Of a stretch of 64,000 nt of DNA, positions 1-11,246 are shown in pieces (the first letter of the stretch is position 1; each line of letters opens with the position of its first letter). The notes beneath the pieces were generated by a model. It was not told the origin of the DNA and made no database searches. It was given only the letters and a program-made list of their open reading frames with translations. The position numbers and the translations under genes were made by a program. Origin of the DNA: Mytilus trossulus (lineage: Eukaryota; Mollusca; Bivalvia; Mytilida; Mytilidae); contig NC_086379.1 of NCBI RefSeq assembly GCF_036588685.1, positions 19,019,862-19,083,861 on the forward strand, read 5' to 3'.

Positions 1-1469
1 CTGAAAACAGATAGGGTTTGAAAGGTTTATACAATAACTTATTCTTATTTATTTTTTACTATTTTGAAGTTAACAATATTGCTTTCACTTTTATCTTAGA
101 ATATCAATTGTAAAGGTTGCAAGTCTTTGAAAAATACATATCTTTCAACACTATTTTATATAAAGTTACAAGTAACTGGAAGGGTGTTATTTTAAAGAAG
201 AGTTTGAAATGTAAAAAACTTTCAAAGGCCTAGTGGTCATTAATATTAAATCATGTTTTAAATGTATTTCACTTTTTTTTCAGATTTTCACAGATTATTA
301 CACCTCTAACAGCATACAAAAGTCCCAAAACATGGTTTGAATACATACCTCATATTTTGTTCCAAAGATTTAAAGACAATTTTTTTTCTGTGCAACAGAA
401 ATCAGTGGAATAGGTCAATAATTCAATGTTAGGTCTTTTGCTTTAGATTTGAAACATGAGTGAGTTTTCCCCCTGAACCGAAAAAAAATCTCATTCAAAT
501 TAAAAAAAAAACTCCAGGGACATATCATTTTTAGCCATGGTGATTCCTACGGTGAGAAGATGAAATTATTATTTAAGTCTCCATGACAAAATAGAGCAAG
601 AAGATGACATCAAATTTAGATTCTTTTTTTCTTTTTTTCTTTAAATGATTATACGTGCTCAGTTGATACAACATTTTACACTCTCTGATTCATCTTTGGA
701 TTATTCAGTTTTAAAATGATGAGTCTAGAAATAAGTCTAGGAATCACAGACTTCTTGCCTTAGTGCAAACCCATTCATATAGTTATAAATGATTTCATAC
801 CTATAGCTTTATCTCATATGTTTGGTTAATTTCACCTTTATTGAATATTTGTAAGTGTTTTTAACACTTTAAAGTCAGTTAAAAATCAGTTTGGTCACAA
901 TATGATTTGCCATCACTTAACTTTTATGCGTTGTAAAATATATGAAACAGATATACCACTTATTCAATGTATTTGTCAGGTGTCATATCCTGCATTTGAT
1001 ATCATACATAAAAATAGTGCAATATGTTTAAAATAGTAACTGTTATAAACAATTTTTAATTACCTCCCTTTTTACTCATTGAAAATATATGTATTTTTAC
1101 AATCTGTAGTTTTTGGCAGCTAGATTTAGTGCCTTCAAAAGACATTGCCTTGATATAGACCCAATGTCTTGCTTGTTAAGGTTCTCTTGAAGATTGTTTT
1201 TGTTAAAATTTGAAATACTATAAGTTCTGAAACTTTAGTTCTCCTTTTATGATTGTGAAATAAGGTACAGCCAAAAAAATGCCATTTTTAATTTTGACAG
1301 CAATATTTGTAATCAGCATTTTCTGAAATCTGACTTCAGCATGCATTGTGTAGATGGTACATACAATAAAGTCAGAATTCGCAGTATCCTTTATCCTACT
1401 TGAAACAAATAGTCCTTTGTATACAGAAGATCAATCAAGAAAATAAAAAAAGGAACCTTAAGAATAGTT
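1..1469. other. AT-rich sequence without a recognisable gene
   Basis: Both strands are rich in stops and homopolymer runs. No splice-bounded conserved peptide was seen. It could be UTR or intron of a gene to the left. Confidence 0.4.
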
Positions 1470-1632
1470 TAGGGGGGAGGTAGGAGGGTCCTGATCCCAA
1501 AATCCTGAGGTCACGAATTAAAAAAATTTAAATCCCACCAACCCCAAAATTCCAAATGGATATATCCTGAAATCTTGAGCTTAAAAACACTCGATCCGGG
1601 AGTCCTGATAAAGGTCCTACTCCCCTCATAGT
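1470..1632. mobile_element. Short inverted-repeat (MITE-like) element
   Basis: The left end (GGAGGTAGGAGGGTCCTGAT) and right end (ATAAAGGTCCTACTCCCCTC) are imperfect inverted repeats around a C/A-rich core, unlike the surrounding AT-rich DNA. No coding capacity. Confidence 0.4.
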
Positions 1633-1928
1633 TTGACCCCAAAAATGTAAATTCAACCTTTTATCATCAGAAATTACTTTAAAGTAAATTGAAAGGGTAA
1701 CTGTAAGCTTATTCTAGAAATTTTAAGATCTAATACAAGTAATTGTTTATGCAAATTGTGTCAGTGTATTTAGCTTTTATTGTGTTCATCTTTTAAGATT
1801 GCCTTCCATTCAAATTATAACAGGTGTTCAAACAGTATTTGTTGTACCTGCATATTTATTGTTATGGTTTGTTTATGTTGTTGTTTCAAAAAGTTTCAAG
1901 TTGATTGTGCATGTTGTTCTGTGTGACC

Positions 1929-2090
1929 CATTTTTGTCAGGGTTATTGCCCTTGTCCATATTATATGACACATTTTTGACAGAGTTATTGTCCTTGTCCA
2001 TATTATATGACACATTTTTGACAGAGTTATTGCCCTTGTCCATATTATATGACAGATTTTTGACAGAGTTATTGTCCTTGTCCATATCAT
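1929..2090. repeat. 42-bp tandem repeat, about 4 copies
   Basis: The unit ATTATATGACACATTTTTGA... repeats every 42 bp with few changes. Because 42 is a multiple of 3, both strands show repeated short open frames; these are by-products. Confidence 0.9.
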
Positions 2091-2257
2091 ATATACTGCA
2101 AGCAGATACTATTGTGTAATTCTTAAACCATAAGGAGTTTTCAAGCCAAGCTTCTAACTATCGACTTGCCGTCAACTGATTGGTTAATTGTCCGTAAGGC
2201 TTCCGAGTTTACATATTTGTTAATTGTAGGAGTTGAGTGTTTTATTTTTGTGGTAAT

Positions 2258-2395
2258 TTTAGGTGCCAGCTGAAGCCAACCTCTGGGTGCAAAATTTCAC
2301 ACTATGTTTAAGACCCACTGGTGGCCTTGGGCTGTTTTCTGTTGTTTGGTTGGGTGGTTGTCAACTTGACATATTCACTGTTTCCATTTTCCATT
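2258..2395 (+). mobile_element. Dispersed repeat family 1, diverged copy
   Basis: Contains the series GCCAGCTGAAG, GGGTGC, AAGACCCACTGGTGGC, GCTGTTTTCTG, GGTTGTCAACTTGACA. This order recurs at 7519, 26068 (reverse), 26828, 40648 and 49798 (reverse). Confidence 0.7.
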
Positions 2396-3198
2396 TCATT
2401 TTTTTTCCAAATAAATAGTTTTTGATTGGAAAAGAGGAAAAAATATTTCAACTAGAAACATATCACAATTCAACTTGGTCAATTATAAAATTTCTTTGAA
2501 ACAAGACTTTATAAATGATCTTCATTGCCAACCAAGTATTTATTGGCGGTGAAATTTGTCACAAAACACTTTGAAAATTTGTTTATGATATTATATTTTT
2601 TTCCTGATATTAATTAACATATAGTGACAGGTTTGATATTTTACACAGGAAATTCAATGATTAGGCTTATGTGCACACTTTAATGTGAGTTTTATAAGAA
2701 AAAAATGCTTTATTATCCAAATGTATGTCTTAAGGTATTTTAGTTAATCAATGATCTTAAATGCAAGTCTGTGATTTTTCAAATTTTTAAGCATACCGGT
2801 AGTTTTAAGAAAGTAGTTGTTAGTACAATATAATTACTATTAGTGTTGTAATTTATTTATTTTATGATATTATATTTCACTTTTTATCGTTATAGTATGC
2901 ACATTATAAAGGGCTTTCTATTTATATTTCTGTCTCTCATGTTTACACTTTCTTTATGTTTATTTTTTATATTATAAAATTATATTGGTATTGTATTAGT
3001 GGCATAATGTATATTTAATTTTATTGGTATTGTATTAGCGGCATAATGTTAAAATTAAAAAAAAAATATAAAGCATAATGCTGATTAAAATTGGATGTTG
3101 CGCTATAGGGAGAACACTGGAAGTTGGTTGTTTACAAATACTGGCATATTTTTCACCTTAGATTTGGCATTACAGGATGCTTGTATCACTTTTCAGGA
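2396..3198. other. Gene-free AT-rich interval
   Basis: No conserved peptide, RNA gene or clear repeat boundary was seen. Short duplications such as TATTGGTATTGTATTAG near 2980-3040 are present. Confidence 0.4.
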
Positions 3199-3202
3199 AG
3201 GG

Positions 3203-3284
3203 TTATAACTTCTATTAATTATAATAACAAGGGAGATAACTTCTATCAATTATAATAACAAGGGAGATAACTTTTATCAATTAT
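3203..3284. repeat. 31-bp tandem repeat, about 2.7 copies
   Basis: The unit GGGAGATAACTTCTATCAAT plus 11 further bases repeats with a 31-bp step and runs directly into the hairpin element at 3285. Confidence 0.75.
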
Positions 3285-3421
3285 TGGGTGTGTTTGGATA
3301 TACGCCTGAGGCGGCCTATGGTTACCCATAGGTACCTATGGGTAACCATAGGTAAAATATCAAACCATAGGTACCTCTGGGTAACCATAGGCCGCCTCAG
3401 GCATAGATCCAAGCACACCCA
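3285..3421. mobile_element. 137-bp hairpin (foldback) element
   Basis: Near-perfect terminal inverted repeats of about 45 bp: the left arm begins TGGGTGTGTTTGGATATACG and the right arm ends with its complement. Inner ACCCATAGGTACCTATGGGT is itself palindromic. GC content is higher than in the flanks. No TSD is certain. Confidence 0.75.
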
Positions 3422-5056
3422 CAATAACAAAGCTAATACAGAATTAAGAAAATTACTTTGTAAAAAGAGCTTTTTAGAAAATAGTGTAATAAATAATATA
3501 TTTTAGTATATTATCAAAGACATTTTAAAGCTGTATTTAATTCACTTTAACTAACTAATTTTATTTTGGAATTTAATTTTTCATATTATTAATTGGAAAC
3601 TATTCGCTATTTCAGTTAAGTATTTAAAATTTTAATACTTATTCAACTAGTGGAGTGCTCCAATAAAACAGAGGTAAATACCAGAAGAAAACAGAATAAA
3701 GAAAATGCAAATGTTATCTGGGGGTCTTATTGGAGGGGGGTTCCTATCCCGGATCCCACTTACTGTTTTGTCAGATTCCCATATCCCACTTACACTATGT
3801 ACGTAAGCAATTCTCATTTTTTTGTCGTTTCCTGGGTCCCGCTATACCTCATTTCCCGTTTTCACGACACTATAATTTGATTTCCACGTGTCACGCATAC
3901 AAAAAATCAGCAATCCTGCTTCACACTTAGCCCCAAAGAGACCCACTTATATAAGATCTTGCTATCAAAAACATAAATTAAGGTGTTACATCTGCATATC
4001 TTTCCTCATATAGAAAATTCTTATAAATTGCCAAAATACAGATTTACCAATGCTTTTTTTCATAATTATAATACAAAGTATGGGTACAAGTTGTGCAAAA
4101 CTGCTCCAAATTGTATAGAGTGTTCATGAAAAATACTTTTTTGTGAACATATGAAAATCTATGAGAAAAGAAGAAGAAAAAATTGTGTCACCAAATTTGT
4201 TTTCTTACTAGTAAAATATTAAAATTGTTTATCATTCCTTCAATATAAAAAACGTACTTTTTAAGTTATCTCCCCTTAAATGGCAAGATTGAAAATTTGA
4301 TTTGAACAAACACAAATATATGATACATGTATTTGTTAAAACAGTCTGAATAATGCATAAATCAATTGTTTTCTTTTTGAAATAAACAGTCTCACACATT
4401 CATCGCCAATTGTATCAATATTTGCAGATTTATACATAATAGGTTATACTGTTCTAATGTTATAATTGAAGTATTTTGCATTTGTTCTTCTCATGTACAT
4501 CCTGTCTCTTTTAGTCTACCAATATATTGGGTAAAGGTTGGCTTTCTCCTTCTACAGATTGTTATTTTAAGTTTGCATACTCAAAGTATATAGTTACAGT
4601 GTTCAAAATAAGTGCCCTTTAAAAAATCATATGTTTTGTCAATTGAAAGAACAATGAAATAGAATATGGTGTTTATAAACCTTAGGTATTTTTTTCAAGA
4701 TTTGTAGCATTGCAAAGAGTAAGAAAATCACTTCTTATGACTGGTCAAGAATGGTTGTAATTTTACCACTTATTTTGAACATTTCTTTACTGAGGCATCT
4801 ACATGTATAAAGCTTATTTACATTTTATCAACACTGCTTTTTGGTATTGGTGTAATATTTTATGTACATATCATCCTTAGTGTTTTATTAATACCCGGTA
4901 GTGTTGGGGTTATACTGTACGTACATATGTGTGATCCTATAAATAGATTTTACAAATATTTACTCATGTTAATTGTGTTCAGTTGTTTTGCTTAAATAAA
5001 AATAGTGCCTTTAAAGTTATTATTTATTTTTTTGTCAAATGAGCTATCTTTAAAAA
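3422..5056. other. Gene-free interval with a C-rich block
   Basis: 3720-3950 is unusually rich in CCC/GGG (TGGAGGGGGGTTCC, CCCACTTAC twice) and may be a worn repeat. The rest is plain AT-rich sequence with no gene recognised. Confidence 0.35.
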
Positions 5057-5457
5057 AACAAGCTGTGTCAAAACGACACGAATGACCTGTTCCCCAAAAT
5101 TAGAAAAATCTGCAACTTCAAAAACACATGCGGACACAAACAAGATGGTAGTCTCACATATACTAAATCTTCTAAAAATCTTAAGGCCTTAAAAAACCCA
5201 TATAACTGTGATTTTCTACAATTTATCAAGGTCCAAAGCCCATAATTTCGACAAAAAATAGTGAAGCAGAACGAATCTCAAACGTGATCTGTAATCATCA
5301 TGGTTAACTCACATACCAAAAATCAGTCCAATATCTAAAGCCATTTAGAAAAAAAAACAACTGTAAAATGGTTTGTTGCAGAATTACGGAATTACATAAT
5401 TTCTGACAAGGGTAAAACTATATGTCCCCAACAACTTTGTAGCGGGGCCATAAAAAA
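5057..5457 (-). mobile_element. HINE-like non-autonomous element
   Basis: Begins AAACAAGCTGTGTCAAAACG, where GTGTC-AAAAC-GACAC forms a hairpin directly beside an AATGRCC-type end, and finishes GCGGGGCCATAAAAAA. The hairpin outside one subterminal repeat fits the right end of Helentron-type elements, so I read it as reversed. Confidence 0.45.
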
Positions 5458-5876
5458 GTAGAATTTCTCATATAAATAATAGGGAAAGTGGAGTAAGGAT
5501 CAACAAGACAGCAATACAAATACCACAATTAAACTAAAATAGACACCTAGTGGAAAACATGGCAGGACACATGCAAACACCTTATAACAAACTCAAATAT
5601 AAGTAGGTGTACTGTGAATTCATTATTTTTTGTTGGATACCAATTCTTGTTGAAATCATTGGTATAGGTGAGTCACACATTCCAATTTTCAACAAAGAAC
5701 AAAATTTCTAAAGCCAGTAAAGGCTGATATGAACACTGGGTAAACGACAAAAAATGGTACCCAAGAAAATTAATGGTATTTGCCACAATATGCATGAAAT
5801 AATTGTCACTGGACATAAAGCAAACATTAAACCATAATCAGAATCTTCAGTAATAAATACGGTAGCTTGACATGTT
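5458..5876. other. Gene-free interval before the 30-bp array
   Basis: No gene or clear repeat was seen. Confidence 0.35.
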
Positions 5877-7232
5877 TGTTTTCACATTGTTGGAGAAGCT
5901 ACCTCAACTTTTCACATTGTTGGAGACGCTACCACAACTTTTCTCATTGTTGGAGATGCTACCTCAACTTATCATATTGTTGGAGACGCTACCTTAACTT
6001 TTCACATTGTTGGAGACGCTACCACAACTTTTCACATTATTGGAGATGCTACCACAACTTTTCACATTGTTGGAGATGCTATCACAACTTTTCACATTGT
6101 TGGAGATGCTATCACAACTTATCACATTGTTGGAGATGCTATCACAACTTTTGACATTGTTGGAGATGCTTCCTCAACTTTTCACATTGTTGGAGACGCT
6201 ACCTCAACTTTTCACATTGTTTGAGATGCTACCGCAACTTTTCAAAGCTGGAGATGCTACCTCAACTTTTCACATGTTTGGAGGTGCTACCTCAACTTTT
6301 CACATTGTTGGAGATACTACCGCAACTGTTCACATTGTTGGAGATGTTACCGTAACTTTTTACATGGTTGGTGATGCTACCTCAACTTTTCACATGTTTG
6401 GAGGTGCTACCTCAATTTTTCACATTGTTGGAGACGGTACCTCAACTTTTCACATTGTTGGAGACGCTACCACAACTTTTCACATTATTGGAGTTGCTAC
6501 CTCAACTTTTCACATTGTTGGAGATGCTACCTCAACTTTTCACATTGTTGGAGACGCTACCTCAACTTTTCACATTGTTTGAGATGCTACCGCAACTTTT
6601 CAATGCTGGAGATGCTACCTCAACTTTTCACATGTTTGGAGGTGCTACCTCAACTTTTCACATTGTTGGAGATACTACCGCAACTGTTCACATTGTTGGA
6701 GATGTTACCGTAACTTTTTACATGGTTGGTGATGCTACCTCAACTTTTCACATGTTTGGAGGTGCTACCTCAATTTTTCACATTGTTGGAGACGCTACCT
6801 CAACTTTTCACATTGTTGTAGACGCTACCTCAACTTTTCACATTGTTGGAGACGCTACCTCAACTTTTCACATTGTTGGAGACGCTACCTCAACTTTTCA
6901 CATTGTTGGAGACGCTACCTCAACTTTTCACATTGTTGGAGACGCTACCTCAACTTTTCACATTGTTGGAGACGCTACCGCAACTTTTCACATTGTTGGA
7001 GTTGCTACCTCAACTTTTCACATTGTTGGAGACGCTACCTCAACTTTTCACATTGTTGGAGATGCTACCTCAACTTATCATATTGTTGGAGACGCTACCT
7101 CAACTTTTCACATTGTTGGAGTTGCTACCTCAACTTTTCACATTGTTGGAGACGCTACCTCAACTTTTCACATTGTTGGAGATGCTACCACAACTTTTCA
7201 CATTGTTGGAGACGCTACCTCAACTTTTCACT
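5877..7232. repeat. 30-bp minisatellite, about 45 copies
   Basis: The unit is TTCACATTGTTGGAGACGCT plus ACCTCAACTT. A 12-unit higher-order block is repeated at 6223 and 6581 with a 358-bp step (11 units of 30 and one of 28 bp). Variants are clustered: GACGCTACCTCAACTT is uniform toward the right end. All forward frames lack stops for long stretches, producing 95-290 codon open frames with a 10-residue period. Confidence 0.95.
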
Positions 7233-7518
7233 ACAGATGAAAGGACATGTTGTGTATTAGTCAATGAAACTGTAATAAGTTGATATAAAGGTAAGTCAGG
7301 AAATTGTATTTGTTATTTAGAGTGTTAGAACAATGGACATATGACCCTGACTTCATTTTCATTGTTCAGTGGATAGTTTCTCAGATACTTCAACCAACAG
7401 TGCCTCTATATTAGGTGTTGTTTATGAAAGATTGTAAGGTGTGCATGTCTGACTGGCAGGATTCATAGTTCGAGACCAGTATGGGTTTAAATGATTTTTT
7501 TTTGTGTATATATTTGTT
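7233..7518. other. Spacer between tandem arrays
   Basis: Contains TGACTTCATTTTCATTGTTC and TTGTAAGGTGTGCATGTCTG, also found in diverged form near 63218-63290, so probably a repeat fragment. A B-box-like GTTCGAGACC occurs at about 7468. Confidence 0.4.
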
Positions 7519-7662
7519 TAGGGGCCAGCTGAAGGACGCCTCCGGGTGCGGGAATTTCTCGCTACATTCAAGACCTGTTGGTGACCTGCTGCTGTTGTTT
7601 TTTTCTTTGGTCGGGTTATTGTCTCTTTGACACATTACCCAACCATTCTCAATTTTAACCCT
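7519..7662 (+). mobile_element. Dispersed repeat family 1, well-preserved copy
   Basis: Runs from TAGGGGCCAGCTGAAGGACG to CTCAATTTTA and abuts the 61-bp satellite directly. The closest relatives are the reverse copies at 26068-26205 and 49798-49940. Confidence 0.75.
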
Positions 7663-9975
7663 TGTTTGCCAATGAGACAACTCTCCACCAGAGACCAAAT
7701 GACATATACAAGTATTCAACTCTTGTTTGCCACTGATACAACTCTCCGCCAGAGACCAAATGACATATTCAAGTATTCAACTCTTGTTTGCCACTGAGAC
7801 AACACTCCACCAGAGACCAAATGACATATACAAGTATTCAACTCTTGTTTGCCACTGAGACAACTCTCCACCAGAGACCAAATGACATATACAAGTATTT
7901 AACTCTTGTTTGTCAATGAGACAACTCTCTACCAGAGACCAAATGACATGTACAAGTATTCAACTCTTGTTTGCCGATGAGACAACTCTCCAACAGAGAC
8001 CAAATGACATATACAAGTATTCAACTCTTGTTTGCCGATGAGACAATTCTCCACCAGAGACCAAATGACATATACAAGTATTCAACCCTTGTTTGCCACT
8101 GAGACAACTCTCCACCAGAGACCAAATGACATATACAAGTATTCAACTCTTGTTTGCCACTGAGACAACTCTCCACCAGAGACCAAATGACATATACAAG
8201 TATTCAATCCTTGTTTGCCACTGAGATAACTCTCCACCAGAGACCAAATGACATATACAAGTATTCAACCCTTGTTTGCCACTGAGACAACTCTCCACCA
8301 GAGACCAAATGACATATACAAGTATTCAACTCTTGTTTGCCACTGAGACAACTCTCCACCAGAGACCAAATGACATATACAAGTATTCAACTCATGTTGT
8401 TTGCCACTGAGATAACTTTCCACCAGTGATCAAATGACATGTACAAGTATTCAACTCTTGTTTGCCAATAAGACAACTCTTCACCAGAGACCAAATGACA
8501 TATACAAGTATTCAACTCTTGTTTGCCGATGAGACAATTCTCCACCAGAGACCAAATGACATATACTAATATTCAACTCTTGCCAATGATACAATTCTCC
8601 GCCACAGACCAAATGACCTATACAAGTATTCAACTCTTGTTTGCCACTGAGACAACTCTCCACCAGAGACCAAATGACATATACAAGTATTCAACCCTTG
8701 TTTGCCACTGAGACAACTCTCATCCAGAGATCAAATGACATGTACAAGTATTTAACTCTTGTTTGCCAATGAGACAACTCTCCACCAGAGACCAAATGAC
8801 ATATACAAGTATTCAACTCTTGTTTGCCAATGAGACAACTCTCCACCAGAGACCAAATGACATATACAAGTATTCAACTCTTGTTTGCCACTGAGACAAC
8901 TCTCCACCAGAGACCAAATGACATATACAAGTATTCAACTCATGTTGTTTGCCACTGAGATAACTTTCCACCAGAGATCAATGACATGTACAAGTATTTA
9001 ACTCGTTTGCCAATGAGACAATTCTCCACCAGAGACCAAATGACATATACTAATATTCAACTCTTGCCAATGATACAATTCTCCGCCACAGACCAAATGA
9101 CCTATACAAGTATTTAACTCTTGTTTGCCAATGAGACAACTCTCCACCAGAGACCAAATGGCATATACTAATATTCAACTCTTGCCAATGATACAATTCT
9201 CCACCACAGACCAAATGACCTATACAAGTATTCAACTCTTGTTTGTCAATGTGACAACTCTCCACCAGAGACCAAATGACATATACAAGTATTCAACTCT
9301 TGTTTGCCACTGAGACAACTCTCTACCAGAGACCAAATGACATATACAAGTATTCAACTCTTGTTTGCCGATGAGACAATTCTCCACCAGAGACCAAATC
9401 ACATGTACAAGTATTCAACTCATGTTTGCCGATGAGACAATTCTCCACCAGAGACCAAATGACATATACAAGTATTCAACCCTTGTTTGCCAATAAGACA
9501 ACTCTCCACCAGAGACCAAATGACATATACAAGTATTCAACTCTTGTTTGCCGATGAGACAATTCTCCACCAGAGACCAAATGACATATACAAGTATTCA
9601 ACCCTTGTTTGCCAATAAGACAACTCTCCACCAGAGACCAAATGACATATACAAGTATTTAACTCTTGTTTGCCACTGAGACAACTCTCTACCAGAGACC
9701 AAATGACATGTACAAGTATTCAACCCTTGTTTTCCACTAAGACAACTCTCCACCAGAGACCAAATGACATATACAAGTATTCAACTCTTGTTTGCCGATG
9801 AGACAATTCTCCACCAGAGACCAAATGACATATACAAGTATTTAACTCTTGTTTGTCAATGAGACAACTCTCTACCAGAGACCAAATGACATATACAAGT
9901 ATTCAACTCTTGTTTGCCACTGAGACAACTCTCCACCAGAGACCAAATGACATATACAAGTATTCAACCCTTGTT
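7663..9975. repeat. 61-bp satellite, about 38 copies
   Basis: The unit contains TTGCCACTGAGACAACTCTC, CACCAGAGACCAAATGACAT and ATACAAGTATTCAACTCTTG. Shortened units (CTCTTGCCAATGATACAATT type) recur at about 8575, 9060 and 9180. A segment beginning ACTCATGTTGTTTGCC repeats at 8391 and 8939 (548-bp step), showing higher-order duplication. The core is homologous to dispersed repeat family 2. Confidence 0.95.
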
Positions 9976-10300
9976 ACCTTTAGGTCCGACTATAATCTAT
10001 GGTCCGTTCATCCAGGAACATATATATGTTAGATGTACTGTTTCCAGGTTTATCATACTAGAAATTAACTTGAACTATACTTATGTCTTCCCTAATTCGC
10101 GAGAAATCTTTTGACGCAATAAATGATGAATCAATTGCCGATTAAAAATTCCAGTGCTAACTTTGAACATATTTTTTAAAGATAACATGATAGTAGTTAC
10201 ACGTGCTATACTAAAACCGCCTCTTGTATTTTTTCTTTTGAATTTCGTGGTGAATTAGGAAAAAAACGAGTACTGAGTCAGAGTTGCATGATGTTTATAA
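9976..10300. other. Gene-free interval
   Basis: No recognised feature. Confidence 0.35.
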
Positions 10301-10465
10301 CAGAGGCGGATATGGTGGGGGCAGGGGGTCCGACCCCCCTTTTTGGGAAAAAAAATTGGTTGCTTATATTGCTTATATTCAGTTACACTGAAGCGTGACT
10401 GGAGCGGGCCCCCTCTTAGGTCAGTCAGTAGGCACCACTTATGAAAAATTCTGGATCCGCCACTG
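10301..10465. mobile_element. CAG(T)GGCGGATCC-type MITE
   Basis: Ends CAGAGGCGGAT and ATCCGCCACTG are inverted repeats. The right half (reverse strand) closely matches 54949-55030, and its terminus matches 21834 and 32270. CAG-initial ends suggest a hAT-like origin (inference). Confidence 0.6.
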
Positions 10466-10612
10466 TATAATGTAACTAGTTTCTACTAACCGGTTGTAAA
10501 ATAATGTGTAATGTGTAACTTGGGCATTGGTTTGTATGTGAAACAAAGTTGACAAGGATGAGTGGTATGATTGACAAAAACAGACACATACAGAATATGG
10601 CGATCTTTGTTA

Positions 10613-11246
10613 TTAAGGGCATACGTTACAGTTTTGAATCTGTATTTACAAGTTCGTGAAAACTTGCATATAGGCTATTTTTTACCTGATTAAATCAAAT
10701 ATGCAATTAAAAAGATACCTTCATGTGCTACTTTTTGAGTAAAATTAAGTCGAAATTTTGTATATTTGCTCAAAATTCAGATTTGTGGCCGTAATTTCTT
10801 TTTCGAAAGAAAGACATAACTTTTTTGTTATAAAAGATAAACACAAATTGTTTTTTGTTAAATAATCGGTAATTTCTGTATTTTATAAGTATCTTAAAAA
10901 ATTATGCATTTTTTATTCAGAAATAATTCATATTTATCAAATGTTCATGAATTGAGGAAAATACGTCATTTTTTGCTGCATGTTTATATCAAAATTTAAA
11001 AAAAATCCTCTATTTATAGTTTTATAAAATTTGGGTCACATCATCTCCCTGCAAAATAAAACAAATTGCTGTTTTGAAAAATAGGGGTCCATGTACTCGT
11101 TTTCAAATTAAATCAGTTTGAATGATAAAAATCAGTCGATAAATGCATCTTTTCCCGATATGTCACAGTTTGGCGTCGCGAAAATAACAAATTACGTTAG
11201 CAACGTCATTCATTACCTTCCCTGTAACTGTATCGTATGCCCTTAA
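10613..11246. mobile_element. 634-bp inverted-repeat element flanked by TTAA
   Basis: TTAAGGGCATACGTTACAGT at the left and ACTGTATCGTATGCCCTTAA at the right are imperfect inverted repeats including TTAA at both ends. The interior is AT-rich and non-coding. Confidence 0.6.

Noticed and set aside
1799..2119. 106-codon open frame with repeated LLSLSILYDTFLTE
   Set aside because: Produced by the 42-bp tandem repeat; both strands show similar artefacts.
6368..7240. 290-codon open frame with 10-residue repeats
   Set aside because: It lies entirely inside the 30-bp minisatellite. Its length follows from a stop-free unit divisible by 3, and overlapping frames are equally open.
7440..7490. Possible tRNA or SINE head (GTTCGAGACC)
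   Set aside because: Only a B-box-like string; no A box, anticodon arm or acceptor stem could be folded.
7663..9975. Possible CRISPR-like array
   Set aside because: Units are contiguous 61-bp repeats without unique spacers, in a eukaryotic genome.
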